A stretch of DNA of 64,000 bases from JAFGPF01 sp964500415. Its GTDB lineage: Bacteria; Chloroflexota; Dehalococcoidia; Dehalococcoidales; RBG-16-60-22. Both the position numbers and the translations under genes were made by a program. The first letter of the stretch is position 1. Each line of letters begins with the position of its first letter. Location of the stretch: NCBI GenBank assembly GCA_964500415.1, contig CAZCOB010000004.1, positions 1 through 64,000 on the forward strand, written 5' to 3'. The notes beneath the pieces were generated by a model. That model was given only the letters and a program-made list of their open reading frames with translations, had not been told where the DNA came from and made no database searches. Positions 42,010 to 51,306 of this stretch are shown here, in pieces.

Positions 42010-43380
42010 TTGAAAATATTATTCGTACATCCGGTGGCGGGGCAGAATCCGACTTTCGTATATGGTATCGGTTCTCTTTCGGCAGTCCTCAAGGCCGAGG
42101 GGCATGAAACAAGCCTGTTAAAACTTATCAATAGTAATTATGATTCAGCGTGCGAGGCTATAGGTTCGGCTGCGCCAGACCTTATGGCTATTTCCTGTAC
42201 CTCTCTTCACTGGCCGCTGGTCAAGGACTTCTCTCGCAGGGTTAAAGAGCAATTCAGCATACCCATCTTTGTCGGTGGTTCACACACGACAATGTTTCCG
42301 GAATCGTTACTCGAAACAGAGTCTATCGATGGGGTATGCCGGGGCGAGGGAGAACTCGCTTTACTGGAATTAATCAACAGGTTAAATAAAGGTAGTGAAT
42401 ATCCGGATGTTGCCAATTTCTGGTTCAGGAAAAATGGTGAAATTATCCAGAATGAAGTCAGGTCTCTGATTGATGATTTAAATAAGTTACCCATTGCCGA
42501 CCGCTCCATCTTCCCGGCGCAGGATATACTGAACTACACCAATTTTACTTTTTCACGAGGATGCCCCTATAACTGTAGTTATTGCTGTAACAGTACGCTG
42601 AAAAGTATATATAAAGGAAAGGGAGCCGCGATTAGATTCAGGAGTGTCGCCAATGCGCTTGAGGAAATCGGGCTCGTCGTTGAACGATATCATCCCCATC
42701 ATCTTTTCTTTGACGATGATACTTTTGTGAAAAACGGGAGGTGGCTGGAAGAGTTCTGTTCGGAATATCCCCGGCATTTTAACGTTCCTTTTTCCTGTAA
42801 TGCCAGGCCTGAATTAATTACCAGAAAGATTGCCGGTCTGATGAAATCGGCAGGATGCGCCGGTATAATCATCGGCGTTGAATCGGGTGACGAAGCCCTG
42901 AGGAAACAGGTCCTGAATAGAAGCATGACCGATAAACAAATCATAGAATCCTTCGATATCGCCAGGGAAAGCGGATTGCAGGTGTCCTCTTTTAATATGA
43001 TTGGAATACCAGGAGAAACACCTGCCGGTTTTCAAAAGACGATAAAACTTAATCAGATAATAAGACCGGATACGATACAGTTATCGACCTATTATCCCTT
43101 CCCGGGTTCGGCACTGGGTGACATGTGTTACGAAAAGGGCTATATCAAGGAAGAAGTGCTCTCGTCTACTTATAATTACTTCGAAGAGTCGGTACTGCAA
43201 TTACCTGATTTCAGCAACGCAGATATCAACAGGCTACGCCGACGGTTTCAGTACAATGTGTACCGGAAATACTCACTTAAAAAGGCTTTACTGAGCCTGC
43301 TGTCGTCGGTGCTGCCAGCCCGGCTGAAAGGTAAGATACCTTCCCCGTTGATAAAGTTGTACAGCTTTTTCTTCCGATGA
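42010..43380 (+). CDS. B12-binding-domain-type radical SAM protein
   Basis: A 456-residue protein. Residues 1-150 form a Rossmann-like cobalamin-binding-type domain (KILFVHPVAGQNPTFVYGIG, DLMAISCTSLHWPL, VGGSHTTMFPE). Residues 180-390 are the radical SAM core with C185-x3-C189-x2-C192 in FSRGCPYNCSYCC, and IIIGVESGDEALRKQVLNR. The classical base-off B12 motif D-x-H-x2-G is not visible, so cobalamin use is uncertain. The start is TTG at 42010. Relatives methylate or rearrange lipids, sugars and antibiotics. It is the only (+) gene in this part and has its own promoter, so it may be regulated apart from the clusters on each side. Confidence 0.85.
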   Translation: MKILFVHPVAGQNPTFVYGIGSLSAVLKAEGHETSLLKLINSNYDSACEAIGSAAPDLMAISCTSLHWPLVKDFSRRVKEQFSIPIFVGGSHTTMFPESLLETESIDGVCRGEGELALLELINRLNKGSEYPDVANFWFRKNGEIIQNEVRSLIDDLNKLPIADRSIFPAQDILNYTNFTFSRGCPYNCSYCCNSTLKSIYKGKGAAIRFRSVANALEEIGLVVERYHPHHLFFDDDTFVKNGRWLEEFCSEYPRHFNVPFSCNARPELITRKIAGLMKSAGCAGIIIGVESGDEALRKQVLNRSMTDKQIIESFDIARESGLQVSSFNMIGIPGETPAGFQKTIKLNQIIRPDTIQLSTYYPFPGSALGDMCYEKGYIKEEVLSSTYNYFEESVLQLPDFSNADINRLRRRFQYNVYRKYSLKKALLSLLSSVLPARLKGKIPSPLIKLYSFFFR

Positions 43381-43408
43381 CCTGTATCTTGTCAAATTGC
43401 GGCTCCTG

Positions 43409-44470
43409 TTACCGGCTGCGGTTTACGACCGCCTTCTTTAACGTGCCGAAGACGCCGCTAAGCCTGTCCAAAGAGCGCCACTGCAGCAGCTTCACCTTCA
43501 ACCGCATTTTCCCGAAGCCATTCAGCCGCTTGGGTCGGTAGCTCCCACTTGCATAGTCATCATAAATGCTACGGGCGAAATCGTAATACCTCTGCCCCAC
43601 CTCTTCAATGGCCGGCAGGCTGATGCTCTGCTGGTAGTGGTCGTAGGTGCCGGATATCTTTTCAATAGCCTCGATGATGTCGGCCTCGTCGTTAAAGAGC
43701 ACGCCGCCCTCGCCGATAATCTCCGGGTGCCCGCCGTCGTTCCTGGCCACCGCCGGCAGGCCGCAGTGCATGGCTTCGATAAGGGAGTTAGAGCAGGGGT
43801 CGTTCGAGCTGGCCGTGATAAAGATATCGTGCTCCTTGAGGATAGCGGCCAGCTCCCGGCTGGGGAGCGGCGGTATGTGCCGGATATTCCGGAATTTTAC
43901 CGGCGAGTTGCCGACGAAGGTCATCTCATAACGGTTAAAGTCGAGGTGGCTGTCCAGGTATTCATAGGTGTCGAAACCCCGCCGGATATTCCCCGACCAG
44001 GAGGTGGCAATCAGCTTCATTTTCCCGGACGGTCGTAATTTGTCCTGCCGATTGAATATCTCGGGGTCGGGAGCGTTGATGATAGTCGTCTCATAAGGAG
44101 CCTCTTTTATGCCCACCTCGCCGTTCATCTTTCGACTCCAGTTCGACTGAAAAACAGTCCCGTCGGCTATGAGGCTGTTAAAACGGAAAATCACCCTGTC
44201 AACGGCTTTATCACGACCCCGTACATACGATACCGGGCCGTCCACGCGGTGCAGAAATATCTTTCCGGGGTAGTTCCTCTTGGCCTGAAGGAGGGTGTCC
44301 AGGTAGTGGTGGCTGTTGAACAGAATCGCCTGAGCCCCGGACGGAATATCGGCATAAACGCCACGCTGTCTCAGTAAGCCCCGGAGGGCTTTGAGGAACT
44401 GGTTACCACCACCCCACGGCCCCTCTGTGAACTCGTAGAGAATGTGGATTTTAAAATCCGTCTTTTTCAT
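43409..44470 (-). CDS. Family 4 glycosyltransferase
   Basis: A 353-residue GT-B enzyme. The N-terminus has KIHILYEFTEGPWGGGNQFL. The acceptor domain includes DGPVSYVRGRDKAVDRV; the donor domain has KLIATSWSGNIRRGFDTYEY, FVGNSPVKFRNI and ITASSNDPCSNSLIEAMHC, the GT4 E-x7-E region, followed by DGGHPEIIGEGGVLF. It overlaps the radical SAM gene upstream by 20 bases, suggesting tight co-expression. Donor unknown. Confidence 0.86.
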   Translation of the reverse strand: MKKTDFKIHILYEFTEGPWGGGNQFLKALRGLLRQRGVYADIPSGAQAILFNSHHYLDTLLQAKRNYPGKIFLHRVDGPVSYVRGRDKAVDRVIFRFNSLIADGTVFQSNWSRKMNGEVGIKEAPYETTIINAPDPEIFNRQDKLRPSGKMKLIATSWSGNIRRGFDTYEYLDSHLDFNRYEMTFVGNSPVKFRNIRHIPPLPSRELAAILKEHDIFITASSNDPCSNSLIEAMHCGLPAVARNDGGHPEIIGEGGVLFNDEADIIEAIEKISGTYDHYQQSISLPAIEEVGQRYYDFARSIYDDYASGSYRPKRLNGFGKMRLKVKLLQWRSLDRLSGVFGTLKKAVVNRSR

Positions 44471-45743
44471 CGTACTTGTACGGGTTTTCCGTAAGCAGGG
44501 TCAGCCCCTCGACTTCCCGATGGGCCAGGCCGCTTTGGCTGAACTCCTTAAAGAAGTCTTTAATGGCATTGTCGCGACGGCGGGAGTACTCCACGTTATC
44601 CAAGCAGCGTATCCGTGGCGTCTCGGGGTCCTTGCAGAAGCGGCAGATAGGGTTCGATTTCTCCGAGTTTGCCGTCCTTCTCAGGTACTGTAATACCCCG
44701 CTGTTCCAGATGTCCCTGCTAAAGCTGTTTTTACCACTCTCGTAGAATTTTCTGTAATCTATTCGGAAGAGCATTACCCGGTTGCACACGCTGATGTACT
44801 CGCAGTTTTCGTACTCCACACACCCCTTGAACTTTATCGTCGTCCAGGGCGCTTCGCAGTTAGGACGACCGCCCTCCTCGATATCAGCGTGGCTCATGTC
44901 ACCGAGCAGGGGCGGCTTCGCCGGCACCATACGCAACCCTGTCCCGGCGGCGTAGGCGTAGGCGTCCTGCAGCAGGGCATCGCAGGTGCTGGTATCGAAA
45001 TAGAACGATATATCGCTCTCCAGAACGTTGCGGCTGCTGTAATAGTGGTTCATCACAAAGGAGTCCACGCCGATGTCTTTTACCCTTTTCATCAGGCCTT
45101 CCACGGTGTGGGCGTTCAGGCGGTTCAGAGCGAAGTTGATGCCTATATGAGGATAGCGGCTGTTCAGGCGGTTGCGAAGTCTGATGATAGATTCCAGCCC
45201 GGCGAGTAAGCTGTCGAAATCGCCGCCCTGCAATTCAGCGTAGGTCTGGCTGTCTCCGGCGTGAACCGAAACAAGCAGCGAATCGAACCGGCTGTCTATC
45301 AACCGCCGCGCCGCCTCATCGTTAATCAGCAGGGCGTTAGTGGTGGCGGAGAGCCTGATGCCGAGCTTTTTAAGGTAGCTGATTACCTCCATTATGTAAG
45401 GATTAACAAAGGGCTCGCCGGTGGCGCCGGAGAGCTCCATGGCAATGATACGCCGGAGCCATCTGTCATGGTTCTTGAGTAATTCGGCGGTGAGGTTATT
45501 CGGGAAGACCTTGCCGGCTACCTCCTTAGCCTTTTTATAAAAGTAATGTATCTCGCAGAACTTGCACCTCAGGTTGCAGAGGTTGGTGGTGTTCATGGTG
45601 GCGAAGTAGGGAAAAGACCGCAGCACCTCTTTTTTCCGGCGGCGCTCGAAGTTATTTATCAGGAAGTTAACGGCTTTCAGGCGAGATTGAGAGTTTAATA
45701 AAGCCTGCAAATTTTCCCGGTTTATCATTGAAATCAGGCTCAT
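44451..45743 (-). CDS. Radical SAM protein with Cys-rich C-terminus
   Basis: A 430-residue radical SAM enzyme with C56-x3-C60-x2-C63 in TNLCNLRCKFCEIHY and AMELSGATGEPFVNP as the SAM-binding strand. The C-terminal part has many cysteines (CEAPWTTIKFKGC, ENCEYISVC, ICRFCKDPETPRIRC), like SPASM or twitch auxiliary clusters. It is the third radical SAM protein of the window and clearly different from the others. Its ATG shares one base with the stop of the preceding GT4 gene (TAATG). A sugar-modifying or peptide-modifying role cannot be distinguished. Confidence 0.83.
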   Translation of the reverse strand: MSLISMINRENLQALLNSQSRLKAVNFLINNFERRRKKEVLRSFPYFATMNTTNLCNLRCKFCEIHYFYKKAKEVAGKVFPNNLTAELLKNHDRWLRRIIAMELSGATGEPFVNPYIMEVISYLKKLGIRLSATTNALLINDEAARRLIDSRFDSLLVSVHAGDSQTYAELQGGDFDSLLAGLESIIRLRNRLNSRYPHIGINFALNRLNAHTVEGLMKRVKDIGVDSFVMNHYYSSRNVLESDISFYFDTSTCDALLQDAYAYAAGTGLRMVPAKPPLLGDMSHADIEEGGRPNCEAPWTTIKFKGCVEYENCEYISVCNRVMLFRIDYRKFYESGKNSFSRDIWNSGVLQYLRRTANSEKSNPICRFCKDPETPRIRCLDNVEYSRRRDNAIKDFFKEFSQSGLAHREVEGLTLLTENPYKYDEKDGF

Positions 45744-46852
45744 TATGTCACCTTGTCCAGCAAAGGCTTATAAATCATCTCGTAGTATTGCCGGGCAATC
45801 TCCGACCACGCATACTTCCCGACGGTATTCTGGCCTTTGCTTACCAGATGTCCGGCGAGCTCACGGTCGGCGATAATTGTCTCAACTCTGGACGACAGCG
45901 TCGCGACATCATCAACGTCGGCTAATAGCCCGTTGAAGCCATCCTCGATAATGTCAGGCGCCATACCGACTCTGGTACTTACCAGGGGAACTCCCGCCGC
46001 CATCGCTTCGGTAAGCGCCTTTGGGCCGCCCTCGGCGCGGGATGTTACCAGGTACACATCCAGAGCATAATAGAATTTCGGAATTTCCGGGTAATTTTTC
46101 AAGTAGAAGTGCTTGTAGGGAACGCCGATTCTCTCCAGTTCTTTCTTCAAATAACCCCGGGCCGGGCCGGTCAGCAATACGAAGACGTTATGGTCTTTTT
46201 TTAACCTTTCAATCACACTGACAAATATATCGGGACCCTTAATCCACTTGGGTTCCAGCCCCTCGCCCCAGCCCACGCCGTCCTTCTGGAAGGAGCCTAT
46301 GATAAAGCTGTCCTGTGGTAATCCAAGCTCTTCTCTGATGGCATTCCTCATGTGTTCCGTGACCGGCTCGAAGATACTTAAGTCCACCCCGATAGGGACA
46401 ACCACTATTTTATCCTCCGGGACACCCCATTTTATAAGGTTTTCCCGCGATATAGTGCACGAGGTATGGACTATATCGGCTTTTTCAGCCGCCTCGGGAA
46501 GGGCCATTATCATGGCCAGGTTGGCGGGGGCTTTATCTTCCTCGGTGCCGTGAAACCAGGTATAAACAATCCTGTTGTCCGGGTTTACCTCCCGCCACAT
46601 CTCAGGTAAAAAAGTACCCCGCGAGCCGAAATGGACTATCTGATGATGGACACCCCGGTGGGTTGTCGTTGTTTTAACGCGCAATAACTTTTGCCGGGTC
46701 AGGTTTCTGGCTATATCTTCACCGACCTGTCTGGCCACCCAGTCAGCCGATTCCATAATGTAATATATTGTAGAACGCGGCTTCTCAGTCCTTGAACAAA
46801 TTGCGTTATATATCCAATCTTTATATTTAGTAGCTAAGGCACCATACTTCAT
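45743..46852 (-). CDS. Family 4 glycosyltransferase
   Basis: A 369-residue GT-B enzyme. It contains HHQIVHFGSRGTFLPEMWRE and VYTWFHGTEEDKAPANLAM in the acceptor half, IVVVPIGVDLSIFEPV at the domain junction, IKGPDIFVSVIERLKKDHNV, and the signature LVTSRAEGGPKALTEAMAAG followed by STRVGMAPDIIEDGFNGLL. This is one of the clearest GT4 members here. It is separated by 78 bases from the dehydratase gene upstream. Confidence 0.88.
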   Translation of the reverse strand: MKYGALATKYKDWIYNAICSRTEKPRSTIYYIMESADWVARQVGEDIARNLTRQKLLRVKTTTTHRGVHHQIVHFGSRGTFLPEMWREVNPDNRIVYTWFHGTEEDKAPANLAMIMALPEAAEKADIVHTSCTISRENLIKWGVPEDKIVVVPIGVDLSIFEPVTEHMRNAIREELGLPQDSFIIGSFQKDGVGWGEGLEPKWIKGPDIFVSVIERLKKDHNVFVLLTGPARGYLKKELERIGVPYKHFYLKNYPEIPKFYYALDVYLVTSRAEGGPKALTEAMAAGVPLVSTRVGMAPDIIEDGFNGLLADVDDVATLSSRVETIIADRELAGHLVSKGQNTVGKYAWSEIARQYYEMIYKPLLDKVT

Positions 46853-46930
46853 TTCGTCCCCATAATTGCAGTAACTTGCCGGAAATCACCGTCAATACTA
46901 TTAATCCCGTACACGCCTTTCCTGTCTTCT

Positions 46931-48169
46931 CTACAGGATATCTTTAATATCGCTTCTATCATTTACCGCAAAGTAGTCCAGTTGGTCCTGTATGATATCC
47001 TCCAGGCTATATTCTATTTTAAAGCCAAGCTTCCGGAGCTTGCTCGTATCCGCTAATAACAGAGGCACTTCCGCAGGCCTGAATCTACTGGCGTCGAAAT
47101 ATACAGGTATCTTGCCCTTGTTCGTATCAACCCATATGCCCTCGTCTTCAAATGAGAATTCCAGCTCATCCTCAAGCAACAAATTATCGATTCTGGTTTT
47201 TTCGAATTCAACCCCGAAAGCCGGGGAGCTATCTTTTTCGATAGGCGACTCTACCAGCTTATTATTCTGCATACTTCTGATTCTATCCACCTTCCAACCG
47301 GCTTGTTGCAGACTTAACAGCAGGTAGCTCAGAACGGAATTAGTTCTCATCGACCCCTGATTATAGACATCACCGGGACTGCCGGCTTCGGCCAGCAAGC
47401 AGTAACCTCTGGCCATATCCACGACATGGCTCCAATCCCTCATGGCATTGACGTTGCCTATGGTGATTCTGTCGGTTTCTCCAATTTTCAAACTCGTGAC
47501 CTGGCTCGTGATTGTCGATGTTACGTACGCCGTTGGCCTTCTGGCTCCTTCACGGTTAAACCCTCTCGCGACTATCGTTTTGATTCCATAGCAGTGATAG
47601 TAATTTCGCATCAGGTATTCCCCCTGGACTTTGCTGACAGCATACGGGGACATTGGCCGGAACGGGTTTTTTTCCGTAACCGGCAGTTCCGGAATCGTTA
47701 ACGGTTCCGGAAACAATACGCCATACCTCTTTAAAATTTTGTCATACTGCTTCTGAGAGCTTATAACCAGACCGTATTGCTCGCTCGAACCGGCGAAGAT
47801 AATCACAGGGTCTATTTTCCCGATTCTTACAGCTTCTAAAAGGTTAGCGGTGCCCAGCGTATTCGTGGTGATAGTGTCCAGAGGGTAAGTGAAGCTTCTA
47901 GGGACAAAAGACTGGGCGCCGAGATGAAATATCACATCCGGCCTGGACTTGTCTAATACAAGTTCCAGAGAAGCGATGTCGTTCAGGTCTCCTTCCAGTA
48001 ACTCTATCTCTTTTTGTATACCACCCAGACTTTTCGGTTTTAACTCCTCAGCCGTTCTTCTTACCAGACCGTAGACTTTCGCCTGCCGTTCAAGCAGTAA
48101 ACCGGCCAGGTAAGGACCTACAAAACCGCTTATTCCGGTTATCAGCACCCTTTTGTCTTCCCATTTCAT
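46931..48169 (-). CDS. GDP-mannose 4,6-dehydratase-like extended SDR with insertion
   Basis: A 412-residue extended SDR, longer than Gmd (about 350). It has VLITGISGFVGPYLAGLLLE, IFHLGAQSFVPRSFTYP, FAGSSEQYG, the catalytic SPYAVSKVQGEYL (Y and K) and FNREGARRPTAYVTSTI, matching the GMD group. Roughly 60 extra residues (about 280-345, acidic: EDELEFSFEDEGIWVDTNKG) precede a normal FRPAEVPLLLADTSKLRKLG end. A GTG at 48184 is possible, but GGGAGG lies 8 bases before the ATG at 48169. It may act on GDP- or UDP-sugars. A second, ordinary gmd is at 61445, so this enzyme probably has a different substrate. Confidence 0.82.
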   Translation of the reverse strand: MKWEDKRVLITGISGFVGPYLAGLLLERQAKVYGLVRRTAEELKPKSLGGIQKEIELLEGDLNDIASLELVLDKSRPDVIFHLGAQSFVPRSFTYPLDTITTNTLGTANLLEAVRIGKIDPVIIFAGSSEQYGLVISSQKQYDKILKRYGVLFPEPLTIPELPVTEKNPFRPMSPYAVSKVQGEYLMRNYYHCYGIKTIVARGFNREGARRPTAYVTSTITSQVTSLKIGETDRITIGNVNAMRDWSHVVDMARGYCLLAEAGSPGDVYNQGSMRTNSVLSYLLLSLQQAGWKVDRIRSMQNNKLVESPIEKDSSPAFGVEFEKTRIDNLLLEDELEFSFEDEGIWVDTNKGKIPVYFDASRFRPAEVPLLLADTSKLRKLGFKIEYSLEDIIQDQLDYFAVNDRSDIKDIL

Positions 48170-48233
48170 TGGAGTGCCTCCCACTATTCTGGAGTACCGA
48201 TTTTAGTACTCATCGTATTTGCGTAATTTCTCT

Positions 48234-49358
48234 CTATGCTACCAGTTGACGGTAGAGTTCCAGTTCCCACTCAATCAGTATTTCCAGCGAGAATTTCTCT
48301 TCGATTGTTTTTCGGGCGTTCCGGCCCAGCTTCTCCCGCAGTCCTTCATCCGCCATGACACGGATAACGGCCTCTCTGATGGAAGCCGGGTCCGTATTAC
48401 ATAGGAAGCCGTTCTCCCCATGTTTGATGACTTCTTTTATTCCTTCTACGTCGGTGCCGACTACCGGCAAACCGCAGGCCATAGCCTCCAGGAGGGTCTT
48501 GGGCATATTTTCCCACAGCGACACTAAAACGAACAACTCGTGCTGGTTGAGAATCCCGGGCAATTGATGGTTGGGTATGTTGCCCAGGAAATGTATATTT
48601 ATGTTGTTATCTGCAGCAAGCCTCTTCAACTCCTCCTCATACGGGCCGTTACCGATAATATCAATTGTGAAGGGTAACCCGACCAATGCTTCCAGTAATG
48701 CCGGAAGATTCTTCTCCTTGCTCAATCTCCCGACAAAACACATTGAATTCTTTATTTTGTCTGTCTTCAAGGGTTTGAATATCCCGGTCTCGATGTAATT
48801 GGGGATAAGAACCAGATTGCGCGAACGGTAATATTTCACCACGTACTCTAAGTTCATCCGGGAACTCGTGACGGCAGCGTCCGCCGCCCGATAAGCCAGC
48901 CTTTCCAGATTCCTTATAATCGACATTTTTACACGGCTCCCGGGGTTTTCTTTACGATAGTTAAAAGACCACATATACCCGGTCCGCACTACCAGCTTTT
49001 TACGGTAGAGGAGCTTGGCGAGTACGGCACTCCAGGAACCGAGCATCTGGTTCGTCTTAAGGATATCAACCTCTTTAAGTATTTTGCGATGGATAATCGG
49101 GAGTAAAAAGCTATACAGGAAAGAATTTGAGGTAAACCGGGTGGGCACTATCGTGATATTTTCAGCGAGGTAGTCTTTAAACCGCAGGTCGTCATTACCG
49201 CCGTAGGTGAAAAAATATATCCGCTCGAAATACCTGCTCAACCTGTTATATATCGCCACCTCCCTGTCTATCATCCCCATATCATGCCAGGTCTTCAGAG
49301 AGACACCCGCTGTGAAAAATAGAGCCAGCGTTTTACCCGCCAGTGCTTGATACTTCAT
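48234..49358 (-). CDS. Family 4 glycosyltransferase
   Basis: A 374-residue GT-B enzyme with LALFFTAGVSLKTWHDMGMI at the N-terminus, VDILKTNQMLGSWSAVLAKL, VLIPNYIETGIFKPLKTDKI, and the donor-domain pattern MCFVGRLSKEKNLPALLEAL, NINIHFLGNIPNHQLP and VSLWENMPKTLLEAMACGLP, then TDVEGIKEVIKHGENGFL. The R-x4-K of the phosphate site (GRLSKEKN) is intact. It overlaps the methyltransferase gene upstream by 4 bases. Confidence 0.88.
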   Translation of the reverse strand: MKYQALAGKTLALFFTAGVSLKTWHDMGMIDREVAIYNRLSRYFERIYFFTYGGNDDLRFKDYLAENITIVPTRFTSNSFLYSFLLPIIHRKILKEVDILKTNQMLGSWSAVLAKLLYRKKLVVRTGYMWSFNYRKENPGSRVKMSIIRNLERLAYRAADAAVTSSRMNLEYVVKYYRSRNLVLIPNYIETGIFKPLKTDKIKNSMCFVGRLSKEKNLPALLEALVGLPFTIDIIGNGPYEEELKRLAADNNINIHFLGNIPNHQLPGILNQHELFVLVSLWENMPKTLLEAMACGLPVVGTDVEGIKEVIKHGENGFLCNTDPASIREAVIRVMADEGLREKLGRNARKTIEEKFSLEILIEWELELYRQLVA

Positions 49359-50017
49359 GTTAGTCTGCCGACCACTGCCCAGATTTCCCCGAACTGCAAC
49401 GATGCTTTCTCTATTTTCATTCCGGCTGCGGCTAACTCTTCGGCAAAGCTCTCCAGCGTGTATTCTATTTGATGAGTCGCATCGAGGCGGTATTCTATTC
49501 CCGACTCTCTCTTGTAATACGTCAGCCAGTCACGATTTACCATCGGAACTCGTATTAGAAATTTGTCGGCCAGGTCCCTGATTCTGGTCAGGAAATTATG
49601 CCTGTTCTCTATATGCTCCAGCAGATTGGACAGAACAACAACATTATACCCGTTTTTAAAATCGTATCTAGTAACATCTCCGCAGATGTACTCTATATTG
49701 GCTCTGCTAAAATCCCTCCTGGCAGTCTCGATATTGCTTTTGCTCAGGTCAATGGCCGTAACGCTTCTCGCCTTTACGGCGATATCAGATGTAAGGGCAC
49801 CGTTACCACAGCCGACATCCAGTACCGTATCTCCGTCATTGATATTATCGATAAAAAAACGGTGGTAATTCATCAAACGGTGCTTGGGATGTATGCCGCC
49901 TTCGGCCACGGAAGCAAGCCATGAAATATAGTGATAGCACAGGTTATGCAGACTCATGAGCAGTTTGACGATGAACCGGGCAGCCCTAGCCTTAATTCTA
50001 CCAGCAAATCCCTTCAT
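49355..50017 (-). CDS. Class I SAM-dependent methyltransferase
   Basis: A 220-residue methyltransferase with TVLDVGCGNGALTSDIAVKA (motif I), VTAIDLSKSNIETARRDF, YNVVVLSNLLEHIENRHNFL and KFLIRVPMVNRDW. A longer frame from TTG at 50059 exists, but it lies inside the upstream dehydrogenase gene; the ATG at 50017 has AGAGGGG about 9 bases upstream and overlaps that gene by only 20 bases, so it is preferred. The acceptor is unknown. Confidence 0.84.
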   Translation of the reverse strand: MKGFAGRIKARAARFIVKLLMSLHNLCYHYISWLASVAEGGIHPKHRLMNYHRFFIDNINDGDTVLDVGCGNGALTSDIAVKARSVTAIDLSKSNIETARRDFSRANIEYICGDVTRYDFKNGYNVVVLSNLLEHIENRHNFLTRIRDLADKFLIRVPMVNRDWLTYYKRESGIEYRLDATHQIEYTLESFAEELAAAGMKIEKASLQFGEIWAVVGRLT

Positions 50018-51245
50018 ATATTCTTGCCCCTCTGGCTTTGGGAACTCCCCTGCCGTCAATGACTATCTTGCCGCTGTAGTCCAGTTCGTTAAATTCCGCC
50101 CATTCAGTGAGTATAAGGACAGCATCGGAATTCAGGACCTCCTCTTTGGTCGTATATTCTATCCGGGGAAATAAATTTTTAAAGTTTTCTGCTGCCATGG
50201 GGTCGTAGGCTCTAATCCTAGCTCCTTCCTGCAGAAGGGCTTCTACAATTATTATCGCCCTGGAATCCCTGATATCATCGGTATAGGGTTTAAATGCCAG
50301 GCCCAAAATCCCTATCGTCGCATCCTTTAACGAAATGTGCTTTTTAAGCAGAGCTACCGCCTTCAATGCCTGCTCGTCGTTACGATTTAACACTTCCCGC
50401 AGCAGTTTCGGCTCATATCCTATTTGTCTGGCCCGGCTAATCAATCCCCTGAGGTCTTTGGGCAGACATGAACCTCCGAAACCGACACCGGCATTGAGAA
50501 ACTTGTTTCCGATGCGGTCATCATAGCCAATCCCTTTTGCCACCTCGTAGGTATCTATTTTTAGCTGTTTGCAGATATTGCCGATTTCGTTGATGAAGGA
50601 AATTTTAGTAGCCAGAAACGTGTTGGCAGTGAGCTTAATCATCTCGGCGGTTGTCAGATTCGTGCGCATGATGGGGGCAGCAAAATCCTTATAGAGAGTC
50701 GTCAGTACATCTCCTGACTTATTATCATATTCCCCGATAATAATTCGGGCGGGATGCATAAAATCGTAAATGGCTTTACCTTCCCGGAGAAATTCGGGCG
50801 ACATACAAACTCCAAAGTCCTTGCCTGCTTTCTTCCCCGATTTCTCCAATAGAGGAATGACAATCTCATCGGTCGTACCCGGGGGTACGGTGCTCTTCAC
50901 GCACACAACACAATATTCTTCTTTATTTTTCAGGATTCGGCTGATTTGTTTTGCCGCACCTTCTATTTGCCCCAGCAAAAGGGAGCCATCGTCATCATTG
51001 GGTGTCCCCACACAAATAAAGATTAGCTCCGAATCGATAATTTTCTCGAAGTCCGTCCCGGTTTCAAGGCGGATGACATTGATAAGCTCCTCCAAACCTT
51101 CTTCATAAATGTAGGGCTTTTTTTTGTTTATAGCTTCAATCTTACTCCCGTCGACATCTATCAGGGTTACTTCGTTGTTCAACTTTGCCAGACAGGTTCC
51201 GGTCACAAGACCGACATAACCAGCACCTATAACGGATATTCTCAT
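49998..51245 (-). CDS. ugd: UDP-glucose 6-dehydrogenase
   Basis: This enzyme oxidises UDP-glucose to UDP-glucuronate with two NAD+. The 415-residue protein has the normal length: ISVIGAGYVGLVTGTCLAKL (NAD site), FICVGTPNDDDGS, VKSTVPPGTTDE, the central GVGFGGSCLPKDLRGL with the catalytic Cys, and GLAFKPYTDDIRDSRAI. It lies 61 bases downstream of the WbpA-like gene, so UDP-GlcA and a HexNAc uronate are made by adjacent genes. Confidence 0.92.
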   Translation of the reverse strand: MRISVIGAGYVGLVTGTCLAKLNNEVTLIDVDGSKIEAINKKKPYIYEEGLEELINVIRLETGTDFEKIIDSELIFICVGTPNDDDGSLLLGQIEGAAKQISRILKNKEEYCVVCVKSTVPPGTTDEIVIPLLEKSGKKAGKDFGVCMSPEFLREGKAIYDFMHPARIIIGEYDNKSGDVLTTLYKDFAAPIMRTNLTTAEMIKLTANTFLATKISFINEIGNICKQLKIDTYEVAKGIGYDDRIGNKFLNAGVGFGGSCLPKDLRGLISRARQIGYEPKLLREVLNRNDEQALKAVALLKKHISLKDATIGILGLAFKPYTDDIRDSRAIIIVEALLQEGARIRAYDPMAAENFKNLFPRIEYTTKEEVLNSDAVLILTEWAEFNELDYSGKIVIDGRGVPKARGARIYEGICW

Positions 51246-51306
51246 GCAATTCTTTCCTTATCTTGAAATATAACTTTCGCCAACAACCGGCGCCCCGGTT
51301 GCGATT

